DNA from: Deuterostichococcus epilithicus
Lineage: Eukaryota; Chlorophyta; Trebouxiophyceae; Prasiolales; Stichococcaceae
Direction: 5' to 3'
Length of the DNA stretch: 64,000 nucleotides
NCBI GenBank assembly: GCA_033439295.1
Contig: JAVTLE010000018.1
Location: forward strand, 930,001-994,000
The position numbers and the translations under genes were made by a program. Numbering within the stretch: the first letter of the stretch is position 1; the number at the start of each line of letters is the position of its first letter. This document shows, one piece after another, positions 25,483 through 36,775 of the stretch. The notes below the pieces were generated by a model. The model saw only the letters and a program-made list of their open reading frames with translations. It ran no database searches and was not told the DNA's origin.

Positions 25483-26209
25483 GTCCGACGTCGGCAGCAT
25501 GGCGGCTGGACGTTCCAGGATCGATTTCCACCGCATTTCATGAGACGTGTCACATTGTGAGACGTTGGAAGTACCTCAGTCATCGGATCCCGGCAGAGGT
25601 AGTGGGTGTCACCACCTGTGCGTCAGGCTGGCGTGACGGCCATGGCCACATTGTCGATGCTTGGCCCATTAATGGCCCCGTTGTCACCGCGGCCAGTGTG
25701 CCACAGGCGAAGCGAGCTTCTCGTTATCTTGCGTACAGGTATGATTCAGGCATGGTGCTTGGTGGCCTGAGTACAAAAGCTGTGTGTGCATCGAGCGCAT
25801 TGCTCTAAAACACGGCAGCGGTCAATCTCTGTATGTTGTTGCAGTACATAGACATGATGACAAAAAGAATTCAACCCCTCGAGTTGTCGGCTTTGCTGTG
25901 GTTCTGCATGGACAACTCTTGAAGGCTAGAAAACACCTTCGTTTACTCGAATGATGCCACCTGCCGCCCGTGGGCAAAGGCACAGATAGAATAATATGCG
26001 TCATGCTGCGCTTACTTGTTGTACAAGAGATCCGCAAGTTGTCTCAAGCAAGCCTCACACAATCCATCGGCTCGTTGTGATGCGCAGTTCCCCCACAAAC
26101 CTGGACCTATGGCTCTAATCAGAATCAATCGTGCTCCTTGGGTTGCACGCAAACTGAGCATCCTATTGTGGCCTCACTGTGCGTCTGCCGGCCATCGGTC
26201 CCATCCCCG
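25483..26209. other. Intergenic between convergent GDSL and macrodomain genes
   Basis: Tail-to-tail spacer of about 730 bp with low coding character on both strands; presumably two 3' UTRs. Confidence 0.5.
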
Positions 26210-29200
26210 TCAGGGGCCGTGCGAGTCTCCAGAGCACTGCTTCTTGGGCGCCGGCGAGCCGGACTCAGACACTGCCAGACCGCCGCCAGCCGCGGCGCCC
26301 GCAGCATCGCCCGCTGTGTCGCCAGGACTGCCGACCTTATCGCCGTCGCCGCCGCCTTGGTCTGTGTCCATTGGCACGGGCCCGGCGTCAAGGACGGCAG
26401 CCGCCGTGGCAGCCGCCGCTGCCGGGCTGGCGGCATCATCTGCCTTCGATGCAATTCCCGACGCGGCTCCGGGCGACAACCCGCCGGTGGTGCTGCGAGG
26501 GCTGCCGCTGCCGAAACGCGGCGACGTGGTGCCGCCGCCACTGCCGCCTGTGCTGTGGGCCGGCAGCTGGTTTGACGGAGCAGGGCTGGCTGGTGCGGAG
26601 GCGGCCACCCCGGATGATCCAGCCGCTATGGCGCCCGCTGCAGCTACAGGGCTGCCGACGCCGACGCCCCGCTCGGGGCTGGCCTCCGGCATTGCCAGCA
26701 GCTCGTCAAACAGGTTACCGGGCTGCTTGCGGCGCACGGCAGCAAGGCTGCCGGCGGCACGATTGGTCGCCTCCGCCGCCCGGGCGGCTGTCGCACCGCT
26801 GCCACCGCCGCACGTTGCTGGCGGCATGGCACGGCTGCGGCTGAAGGTCTGGCCAGCTGAAGGGCCGTTGGAAGCCGCTTCTGCCGCATGTGCAATTGTG
26901 GGACCAGCGCCGCCGCCGAGGTCTGCGCTGTCCTCGAGCGATGACCCGCCGGTCCGCAGGAGTGCGGCGACCAGCGGCGACCCAGGGCTCGGTGGTGCGC
27001 CTGCGGCTGCTGCGCCAGACTTTGCGGTGCTGCCCAGCTGCACATGCTTGAAGCACGCCACCTGCCGGCCAGGAGCACCAGCTCGCATAAGACCCGACAC
27101 AAACCCCCTGGTTTTGTCGGCCGAACCGACTGTTGCATGGTCTGTAAAACTTGATCATCTGCTGGCTGCGTGTCATGGCCTCGAGCATGGACAGGAGGTA
27201 GGGGCGGCCTCCCGATCGCAGGCTTGGCTGTCGACGGTCGTCCTGCGGGCGGGCCTCACCTGGTCTTCGGTGTTTGGCGGGCTGTCAATCTCGCCGCTGC
27301 CCAAGTCGACTTCGATATTCCCTGTGTGCGTGCTGCTGCCGCTGTGCCGAGCGCCGCCGACGCCATCGATGGCCGCAGGCGCGCCGGCCGGCGAGGCGGG
27401 CACTGCGGCCGTCGCTCCGGCAGCAACAGATGCGGCCGCGGCGCGGGGCAGAGCGGCGGCCCCAGCCGCAGTGAGGGCCGCCGCCGGCGGAGCCNGCTGC
27501 GCCGCCGCGGTGCTGGCACTGCGCGGGCTGCTGCCGGCCGGCAGAGGTGCGGCGTCCATGGGGCCGCCGCTGCTCGCCCTGCACACATGTCAAGAAACCT
27601 TTCGGGCGAGACCAAAACCATGCATCTGCCTGGGTTCCACAGCAGCGACGGGGAACCTGTCCCCATCCACCAGCTGCAGCGACTGCCCAAGGCTGTTTGG
27701 ACCAATACGGTGACCGATGCGCACAGCTTCGTTTGCCTTTGCGCCAGCAGTTTGCAGCTTGGCGTTCCTGGCTGGGATCGAACAGGTTCCCGCTGGATCT
27801 CCTGTTGCAGCCGGAGGCTGTGCCTTGGGAGGCCATGGGCGCGGCTCTGGCCGGAGCGGCCTTGACAAGGGGCCCACCTGGTCTCGGCTGGGGAGGTGCT
27901 ACGTGAACGCGCGGCGCGCTGTGCCACCTGCCCCTGCCGGTCCGACACCTTGAGCCAGCCGCTCAGGGTGCCCATGCCTGCTGCGGAGCCGCCGCCGCCG
28001 CCACGGCCGCCCTTGGTGGCTGATGCGCCGCCGCCACCGTGATCCTTGGGGCCACTGCCGCGGCGGAGGGCGCCGCTGCCGCTGAGCGGCCCCTCGTCGC
28101 TGTCGCTGCCGCTGTCGGACGGCGGCAGCCGATTTGCAGGTCCGGATACCATCGGTCCTACAGTAGAATTCAGACTCGGCATGAGGATAAAATGTTAGTC
28201 GCATTCCGGGACCTTTCGAAGGCCCGGAGGCCCGTACATCAGCATTGTCATTACTCGACAGCCTTTTTGGGCATTGGGCCAAGTTGCTGCATGCGCCAGG
28301 TTGGTGTGCATCGGCAGAGACAAGCGGACGTCGGCTGCGCAACGGCGGGGGAGCCGCAAGGCAACGTCCGAGTGCCAGTGAGAGGGCTGCTGCGACTGCG
28401 CTGGCAGGAGGAGAGCGGGCTGGTACAAAAGCTCGAGATCCGCACCGGCAGAGGCGGCGGCCGCGCGGCGCCAGCAGTCCCACGCCAGCTGGTCGTGCAG
28501 CAGGAAGACGACCTCCTTCAGCTCGCCCGCGTGCTGCTTGACCACCTGCGAGGCCGAATTTGGCGCCTGGCTGCTCGCTGCTGTCCCAGACACCTTTTTT
28601 GATGTTCAAGTGTGCACTACTTCCCATTGTGCACCCCTGCAAGGGTCCCGCCAATGTGCTGCAGATCCCAGGGGCAGACACGCGCATATGCACTAGCAAC
28701 CGAGATCACAGGCGCACACTGCGCCGCTGGCGCGTGTCTGTGTGCAAAGCGACGGTCGAGCAAAGTGACGAGCGAGGTGACGAGCGCAAGGCCCGGTGCT
28801 TGCCTGCATGGACAGCAGTGCCGCCTCCTTCACCGGGTAGCCAAACACGCCGCAGCTGATGGCCGGGAATGCGATGCGCTTCATGCCCTGCACGTAGAGA
28901 GGCAGGTTTTGTTGCTTCAGATCTGAGAAGTACCACGCCAGTAATCTGGTCTGTTGAAACCACTGTACTCAGCAGATCCCTCATGCTTCAGATACGCCGC
29001 GTGGCCTAATTTTGTCGGCAGCTGGCGTCGAGAAGCTGCGCTGCAGCCAGAGGACAGGGCGAAACCCCAGCGCACCTGCTGGTTGGCAAGGCGCAGGCAC
29101 TCAACGTAGGCGCTGGTCAGCAGCCGCCGCGACTCCGTCGGCTCGTCGTCGTCGTACACCGGGCCCACTGTGTGGATGACATGCTCTGCCGGCAGCAGGA

Positions 29201-30015
29201 AGCCCCTGCGCCACATGTCGAACATGTGTCACACCGGAACTAGGTGTGCATTATGTGAGGGACGCCCTGTGACTACCGCTGGGTGCGCTCGGTGCACAGC
29301 CATACACTGCTGCAAGTTCTGCACAGCGACAACCATTGGGAATTATCGACTGCGGTCGGCAAGCCTTGCTTGGGGACCGTTAGTTTCAGGCCTCCCAGGC
29401 TCCCACACAGCATGCTGCTGGAGACAGCGGCGGAGACGAGACTTTCTGCTCACCTGGTGAGGCGGGCCTGGCCGGTGGGACAGCGCACTCCAGGCTCCAC
29501 TTGCTCCACCCGCCGGCAGGCAATCCGCAGCTGAGGCCCCGCCGCGCGGTGAATTGCGCCGTCCACGCCGCCGCCACCCAGCATGCGTTCGTTTGCTGCA
29601 ACACAGCGAGTGTTTGAGTGAACTCCTGTCGTTCAGACCAGCTTGTGGGCTGAGTCTGCAACAGCTCGGACCGAAGCTGGGTTGGTCTCCGATTCAAATT
29701 TGAACCATTTTGCACGACCCAGCTCCCGTCCACCAATGATTAGAAAACATGCCCTTGAGCTTCCAAATTGCTGTGATTTTGTCCTGGGTCCGTTTGCGCA
29801 CCAGCATTCACGATGGCGTCGCCTTTGAAGTGCGTGATGTCGCCCCGCTGCAGGTGCAACTGCGTGGTCTCTGTGATCTGATACACCAGCGGCTGAGGTG
29901 CGGCCGGTCTCGAAGGCGGCGAGCCTAGTTGAGTGCCAGTCCAGGGTCCATTGCTGCCGAAAGCAGCGTAGCTGCGGTTGATGGGATGGCTCGCGGGCGG
30001 ACCTGTCGGCGCCAT
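26210..30015 (-). CDS. MacroD-type macrodomain protein with long disordered tail
   Basis: Predicted 718 residues: an N-terminal macrodomain that should bind or remove ADP-ribose, then about 480 residues of Ser/Gly/Ala/Pro-rich sequence. Exons, left to right: 26210-27061, 27260-27578, 27878-28174, 28427-28545, 28804-28887, 29076-29205, 29454-29595, 29802-30015 (2157 nt, in phase). Macrodomain motifs: [60 protein letters not shown]. The NAAN plus [10 protein letters not shown] pattern is that of MACROD1/2 and GDAP2-like hydrolases. The tail has acidic DSGSDSDEG and ends [12 protein letters not shown]. The intron left of 28804 starts with GC. The join between 28427 and 28174 is the least certain; other acceptors exist. 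One N at 27495 lies in the tail. Confidence 0.85.
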
Positions 30016-30563
30016 CGCTCGCGCAGTCCAGCCTGCTATTGAACCAGCTCGAATCCGCGGCAGCATGACGCCATCATATCGATGAAAGGTCTTCCGGCCA
30101 GACCTGCTGAGCAACGTGAACAGTGAACCTTGGTGGAAGTCGCAAGCTGGCGAATCTCCTTCCTGCTGCTGCAGAGTCGCCGCCTGCACGACGACAACAG
30201 ATGGGCAGCAATGGGAGTGCCGTTTCCAAGCAGAAATTCGTGCAAGCTTGCCCCTTCCCACGCGGTTGATTTTCCACGACCAGTGCACGGCGCACCTGCA
30301 CCAGCACTCGCATCGGCATCGCGGGTTCGGCCCTTCACGGTGCGCGATGCAGGCGTGGGCGCTGCCTGCAAGTTTCCCCAGACATGCAAGGAAGCCTGAT
30401 GCCAGCACACGATCAAATAGCACAGCCTCACGCTGTACTCTGCGTACCGACGCCAAAGACCTCAGCTGTTGCAGCATGCTGTGCAGGCACCCTTGCTTTG
30501 CACAGCCGCGACGTCACAGGGCTTGACGCCTGCTCTGCTACGGCAGCGACAACGCCGGCTGAC
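30016..30563. promoter_or_regulatory. Divergent spacer between macrodomain and F-box genes
   Basis: Head-to-head interval of about 550 bp that should contain both promoters. A long minus-strand frame continues upstream of the chosen macrodomain Met at 30015, so the true start could lie a little to the right. Confidence 0.4.
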
Positions 30564-32514
30564 ATGGCTGACGGCGGCGGGCCGTCCGGCCAAGGGGGCG
30601 CAAGCTGCACTGCGAGTGGTGCGGCGGCCACTGCGCTGCTGTCAGCCGCCTCGGCACCCGCAGGTCGATGCTCTGTAACTGTGGCACACGCCACCATCTT
30701 GAGGAGCGGGGAACCTGGCCCTGCAGTTACCCTGACGCAGCTGTAAGCCTTTGATGTAAGCAAGCAACGCACTCGGTGCCCATCCTGAGTGATGCTGACA
30801 GTGGCCTGCCTCCGGTTGCAGGCAGCTCCTCAGTCGCCGCGGCGGCGACGGCAGCGGCAGCGGCTGCCCGCGCAGCCCGCACACCAGCGCGTGGGCGACG
30901 CGCCGTGCCTGATGAGCCACGGGACGCAACAGAGGTAGGCCGTCCGCTATGCCGTCATATGCGCCGGCATCGTGTGCGATTGCACCAGGCAATGCGAGGT
31001 TCAGCCGCCGGTAGAGGCAGCAGCCGTCCAATATCGCTGCTGTCATTGGACTGTCCGAGTCGCACATCTCGTCAAGCAGCTGGGGACGTCATCTCTGGAA
31101 GTGGACAGGCTACTGCACACAGAGGAGCAGGAATCGTGAGGCCGCACGTGAGCTTCGCACAAGGAGCTTGCCAGAGGAGCTCATTATTGCACCCGTGGCA
31201 CAAGCTCCAACCTCGCAGACGCCTGCCGCTGCTATGCGCAGGAGCCGGCGCGGAAGCGGCAGCGGGTGCGCCCAAAGCGGGGCGCCAAGGGCCGCCGCCG
31301 GCGGGCGCTGCGCAACACCCCCAGCGACGTGTGGGCGGCGATCTTCAAGCAGCTGCCCGACATCGAGCGCGAGCTCCCCAAGCTGCGCCTTGTGTGCCGT
31401 CAGGTACAGCCTGCTTTGCTTTGTGTGGGCGCAAGTATGTCATCATCTTCCGCATGCGAGTTCGTGCAAAGGGCGCCGCGATTGCGGCATTTGCAGACTT
31501 CGAGCACGGCCCTGAGCTGCATGCCTCTGCATCAACCTACTGCATCAATCTATTCGTTGCCACCTTCCCCAAAGTACTGCTGGCAGCGGACGGACTGCGC
31601 TGCAGCGATCAACATGTGCACACCGTTGCGCACAGTTTGACGACACCGTCAGTGGCCGGGTGATCACGCACTGCCGGCCTGCGCGTCGCATCCGCGACGC
31701 GCAGCTGTCGTCGCTGCTGCAGCGCTTCCCCATCCTGCAGAGCCTGGACGCCAGCGGCTGCGGCAACCTGACAGGCGCCTGGCTGCGGGACCTGGAGCAT
31801 CACACAACCCTGAAGTGAGTTCTGAGGGGATACACATCGAAGATGGCCGGAACGAAATACCTCCACAGGCTCGAGAGAGTCAGCAGCGTGTCCAGCTAGA
31901 TGGGAAGGGCCAGTACCAGCTTCCAAAGACCTGTTCTGCCAAGAAGCAGTGATGGTGCTGCCAATGCATGACGACTCTGCAGCCGCATGGTCCTAGCCAG
32001 GCGCAGCCAAGCCGCCGCAGCTGCCGCACCAGGCATGCATCATTACGGACCCGACCAACAATCCCAAAGGGTCACACACGGCCATGCTTGCCCGCATCGC
32101 AGGCGCCTGGTGCTGGACCGCTGCGCCTCCGTCTTCCCGCCGCGCGAGTCCAGCTACTGGATCTACATTAGCAGCGCTGAGCGGCTGGAGCACCTGTCTG
32201 TCGCCGACAACCCGCATTTTGGCATCGAGGACCTGCAGCTGACGTATGAGCTGGAAAACCTGCGGACGCTCAACCTGTCGGGGTGCTCCGCGCTTACCTC
32301 GGATGCGCTGCTGGTGAGCGACCTCCTATGATTTTAGTAGGTTGGCAATTCGGCGCTTCATCTGTGTCCACCTTCACATGTTGTGCGCTTGTCAGTTGAG
32401 CAGCGTTGGCATGCTCGCGAGGGTGGGATGCCCCCGCCATGCAGCAGGCGGGCGCCGGCTCTGGACTGCAGCCTGCCGCTGACCTGGCGCAGCCTTATGT
32501 GTCCTCCATCGACA

Positions 32515-32554
<40 letters not shown>

Positions 32555-35500
32555 GCTGCCCGCGACGGTGCCGGCCGTCCACTGCGCGGCCGCAGCCCTC
32601 GCTCTCGAGGAAGACAAAGCCCAGCGCGCATGCACGCCAGCTGGAACTGCATTCCCACAGCAGCTGAGTTTGGCTTGAATTTCGCTCCTTCGCCGGCCCG
32701 CAGCTGTTCGGGCAGGACCCAGGCTTTGCGCGGACGCTGACGTCGCTGGACCTGTCGCGCCTGCCCAAGGTCGACGACCCCTGCATGGTGCGCCGCCTTT
32801 TCTTCGTCTGGCTGCTCTTCTCCCTGTCCTTGGCTGCGCTGCTGTCCGCTGACGGCCTCGCGGCAGGCGCGGCAGCATGGGGAGGCCTCGAAGGTGACCC
32901 TGCGGCGCGCCAGCATACAAGCTCCAAGCGCTGTGATGCCCCCGCATGCTGTGCGCCGCGGGCCGCACAGGAGGTGCCGTGGCAGTCTCCGGTTTTGAGC
33001 TCGCACGCACGGCCAGCCACGGTGGAGCAACTCTAAAGTCCTCCTTTGTCGGGCAGCGTATGCGGCTGCGAAAGAAACCTCCGCCTCTGCCACCACGCAG
33101 GCGGGGCTGCCAGGGTTGTCGCAGCTGCGCACGCTGAGCCTGGCGCACTGCAGCTCGCTGACGCGCGACGGCCTCGGCTTTGCGGCGCCGCTGCCCAACC
33201 TCACCTTCCTCAGGTGTGTTTCCCTTCCAGCCAGGCCCGCCCCTGGCCTTCTGCTCCCAGGTCCCCTCCAGTGTGCTACCCACTGGGTACCATGCCCGCT
33301 AATGTACCTACACATTATTGGGCGTTGGCAGGTCAAACCTCCGAGACTGCGTCCGCTTGTGCCAACTGCAGCATCGAGGGGTGCGAGAAGCTGTCGATCA
33401 CGGGCGCCGCGCTTGGCCTGACGGCGCTGGCCTCGCTCCGCTGTCTGGACGCCTCATGGCTGGGCGGCGACCTTGACCGGGAGGCAGACGACGAGGCGAC
33501 GCAGGGGCCGCTGCGGGTGCGTCCTCTGCACATTCTTGGGGCTTGGACGGCATCTGCACACGTGATGTCGACGACAAGGCGGCGCAGGGGCCCCTCCGCC
33601 TAGGAGTCCAGCAGGACCTGAAAGCACGGTGTGGGTTTTTAGGGGCACCGGGTGGCACCATACAGCGTGCTGCCACAAAGGGAAGAACTGGTGAAACATT
33701 CCACGGGACGCCCCGGCCGCGCAGGGCGACCAGCTCTGCGGAAGCCTCTGCCGCTGGACGCCTTGTGGAGATGCCAGTCGCCCGGATGCACACACTCAAC
33801 TTCCGACATGGCATCATCCCCCTACTCACACGATTGTTGGCTGGGCGCCTGGGCCCTGGTGCTTCCACACCTGAGACGTGAACACCCGCCTCGAGTGCAG
33901 GGGCATGCAACTGCGTCATGGGCTGGGCGGGCTGCGGCAGAGTCTGGGTAGCCGAACGATATGCTGTCATGCAGCATCTGACACGGCACCATCCTCGCGC
34001 CGCCCGCAGGCGGGCAATAATGCTAATGCACGGCCACCCTCGACCAGATGCTGAGCTCCTGAGACGCGATCCAGGTTCGGGATGAACCACTTGCCTCGGC
34101 TCGCACTGCAGGCGGGCAACAACGGTATGGGGTGGGCGGGCTGGGCGGAGTGTCTGGCGGGCTGCCTGACAGGGCTGGAGGACCTGCGGCTGGGCGGCGC
34201 CGCCGCCACCGACTTCGACCTCATGGCGCTGCGCACCCTGACGCGGCTCATCGCGCTCGACGTCTGCGACAGCCAGGATGTGAGCAAGGATGGTTTTCGA
34301 AACACATGCTGTACCGCGTCCCTAACATTCCGTCGACGGTGATGGTGCCGGGCCCCCTAGCTGTGATGGGTGTCATGCGGGGAACGGCAGCGGCGGGATG
34401 CAGGTGGGGCACACTGCCTTCTGCCAGTGCGTATGCTGCTGATACCTTCAGGAGCATTGCAGTACTGTGCCGATGCTGTGTGTGCATGGCATGCCAACGG
34501 GCTGGCACACATGTCCTCATGCTGATGTTGCGGCCCCACCCGGCGCCTGTCCTCATGCGGCAGGTGATGTTGGACGTGCTGTCGGCGACTGCCCTGTGAC
34601 ACACCATAGCTCTTTCGCAGACATCGGCAGGGATCACACAGCATGCGCTGTCGTTCCTGTGGGCAGATTGTTCAACATACCTTTAGCCCCTTTCTGAGCT
34701 TTACGACTCACCAAGATAATCACTTCAATTCAATTGAACTCGACATAGGTGACGTCGGACGGGCTGTCGGCGCTGCTGGCCCTGAAGTCGCTGGCGCGGC
34801 TCAGCCTGGAGGGCTGCCTCGGCGTCGGCGACGAGGGCGTTGCGCACCTCGCGAGCCTGCCCGCGCTCGCCGACCTGGACCTCGGCGCCTGCGACGAGGT
34901 GTCCGACCAGGTGCGAGGGAGCAGCTTCTGTTGCCTCGATCATGTTGTTTTCTTGATCAACGACCTGGACCAGCTAGTCTGCCCGCGCTGGCTGCCCTGC
35001 ACCTGGGCGCGCCTGCGACGGGTCCGGCCAGGTGATGCCCTGCTGCGTCATGCTGACGCGGCCGCCGCAGGGTTGTGTCTGTGCCTGCAACGCTGAGCGG
35101 AAGCAGGCGATCTGCGCGGGCGCTGTTGCATGCCAGACCTGCACTTTCGGTCGCGGAGCCGCCGGCGCCCCACGACCGCCCCACGACCGGCGCGCCGGCA
35201 TTGCTTTTGCGCTTTCCCTCCTGCATGGACCCTGCCACATGGAGCCTCCTTGCTGCAGGCAGCTTCCAGCCAAGGGAATAAAAACTTCATCCCCCTTGCT
35301 CCCATCGGCTCAGCATTGACATGGCCAATGCTTCGCTGAGCCAGGGATGTGATGCCGTGCAAAGCAAAAGCCTCAGCAGTGACATGCCCTTTGACGCTGC
35401 GCAGGCGCTGGAGAGCCTGGCCACGGCGACGGCGCTGACGTGCCTTAATGCGGTGGACTGCTCGGTCTCGGACGACGGCATTGCGGCACTGCGCAAGGCG

Positions 35501-36174
35501 CTGCCCGGGCTGGCCGTCAGCCACACGCGCGCGCCCGAGGGCTACTGGGAGATCGTCATCACCGACACCGAGGTGGGGGACGCACTCCAAGTGCTGCTAC
35601 CCTGAGGGTACCTGCAAACTCGAGGGGGTGCTGCCTTGAATGCCTTGAGGGTCCCTGCAACCTCGGTGCATCACCAGTGCATTGCGTGTGCGCGGGAGGG
35701 CTGCTTGAAAGTCGTCTTTGCCGACGCCGAGANGGCGGNTCCCGCGCGAGCAGCTGCACGTACGAGCATGCTTGCGGGCCTCGGCAGCTGCAATCGCAGG
35801 GGAGCGCTGCTGCAAAACTGCGCACGCGGCCTGGAGCCCCCCCTGTGCAGCGGGACAGGAGGCTGAAACCCGCAAGCAGTGCCAGAAGTCGGGCCCGCTG
35901 TGCTTGCTGGCCCTCGCCCTCATTCACACGCGTGCTGTTTCTCCAGGACGAGTTTGACGACCTGGACGGCGAGGAATGGGAGGTCATGCTGATGAACGCT
36001 GGTGAGGACAGCGACAACGCGAGCGAGGACGAAGGCGGCGGCGGGCATGCGGCGGCCGGCGCCGCCGCCGCTGCTGCTGGGGACGTTGGCGGCGCCGGGG
36101 CGGGCGACGCCCATGCTGGCCCGGACCAGCAGGCAATGGTGGCCGGCGAGGACGCAGCAGCTGCGGATGAATAA
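30564..36174 (+). CDS. F-box-like leucine-rich-repeat protein with nuclear localisation signal
   Basis: Predicted 610-residue substrate-receptor-type protein of an SCF ubiquitin ligase. Exons: 30564-30663, 30822-30934, 31242-31403, 31636-31814, 32103-32313, 32704-32787, 33101-33213, 33372-33516, 34112-34279, 34749-34910, 35405-35572, 35947-36174 (1833 nt, in phase). Residues 1-70 are Gly/Ala-rich. ARKRQRVRPKRGAKGRRRR (about 74-92) is a strong basic nuclear signal. NTPSDVWAAIFKQLPDIERE with LRLVCRQ is F-box-like. Then come FBXL-type repeats such as LQSLDASGCGNLTGAW, LRTLNLSGCSALTSDALL and LSLEGCLGVGDEGVAHLA. The C terminus is acidic and Ala/Gly-rich. The target is unknown. Ns at 35733 and 35739 are intronic. 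Confidence 0.85.
32518..32553 (+). repeat. TGC trinucleotide repeat
   Basis: About eleven TGC (CTG/GCA) units in an intron of the F-box gene, downstream of the exon ending at 32313. Confidence 0.95.
33547..33603 (+). repeat. Intronic echo of F-box gene exon end (33516)
   Basis: Resembles 33470-33516: GACGACAAGGCGGCGCAGG against GACGACGAGGCGACGCAGG, and GGCCCCTCCGC against GGGCCGCTGCGG. Immediately downstream of the source exon. Confidence 0.75.
33889..33945 (+). repeat. Intronic echo of F-box gene exon start (34112)
   Basis: Resembles 34096-34160: TGCAGG, ATGGGCTGGGCGGGCTG against GGGTGGGCGGGCTGGGCGG, and the following GTCTGG. About 210 bp upstream of the true acceptor. Confidence 0.7.
34562..34596 (+). 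repeat. Intronic echo of F-box gene exon start (34749)
   Basis: AGGTGATGTTGGACGTGCTG here against AGGTGACGTCGGACGGGCTG at 34747, followed by a shared GTCGGCG and GCCCTG. About 185 bp upstream. Confidence 0.8.
34963..35037 (+). repeat. Intronic echo of F-box gene exon end (34910)
   Basis: Resembles 34855-34916 in block order CTGCCCGCGCT, GCGCCTGCGACG, CGGCCAGGTG. Follows the source exon within about 50 bp. Confidence 0.65.
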
Positions 36175-36775
36175 GCGCATTCGGGTGCTTAGGGGCTGAA
36201 GGTAGCGATTTGCCGAGACTTTGACTTCCAGTTCACTTCCACTGCACCGCGTGTCATAGCAGTGCTAGGACATCCGGCGTCAGCAGCATCCCCTGAGCAT
36301 CGCAAAATCACACCGTCCAGCAAGCTTTAAGCTGAACAACCAGATGCACATACGGCGCTGCCTCAGCAACGATACAAAGGAACCGTCTGATAGGTATCGA
36401 AGGTCAAAGCCATGTCGCCGACAACCGAACCGAGCTCGCGTCGGCCACAATTCCTTTTCCCCCTCTCCGGCACTCCTGGAAACGCCTTCACTGCGGCCTT
36501 CACAAATCGGAATGATTGGGCAGCAGGCGCAGACGACAGAAAGGTCAAAGTAGTCGCCTGTTTCACTTCTGGGTTTGTCACAGAGATCCAGGCATTTCTA
36601 GACCCAAATAGTCGACGGACACACCAGCGACACTCAGTGACTGTGTCTCCAACGTCTCATTGTTCGACTTGCAACTACTTAGCGGTCGAGTCGGTAAGGT
36701 AAGGCAACTAGAGTCACACCGAGGGGCCTCATGCGTCAACGCGTTGCCCAAAGAGGCCCATATCCAACATCGTCG
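36175..36775. other. Intergenic between convergent F-box and CLASP genes
   Basis: Tail-to-tail spacer, about 600 bp, less GC-rich than the genes; no exon or repeat supported. Confidence 0.5.

Noticed and set aside
26016-27713. 565-codon plus-strand open frame
   Set aside because: It is antisense to the Ser/Ala/Gly tail of the macrodomain gene. GC-rich codons on one strand leave stops rare on the other; it has no domain.
29454-29596. Macrodomain signature as a viral macrodomain
   Set aside because: MacroD-type motifs in a spliced gene with host-like exon structure and codon use; no sign of viral origin.
32518-32553. TGC repeat as a coding polyglutamine or polyleucine tract
   Set aside because: It lies in an intron of the F-box gene between phase-matched exons, so it is unlikely to be translated.
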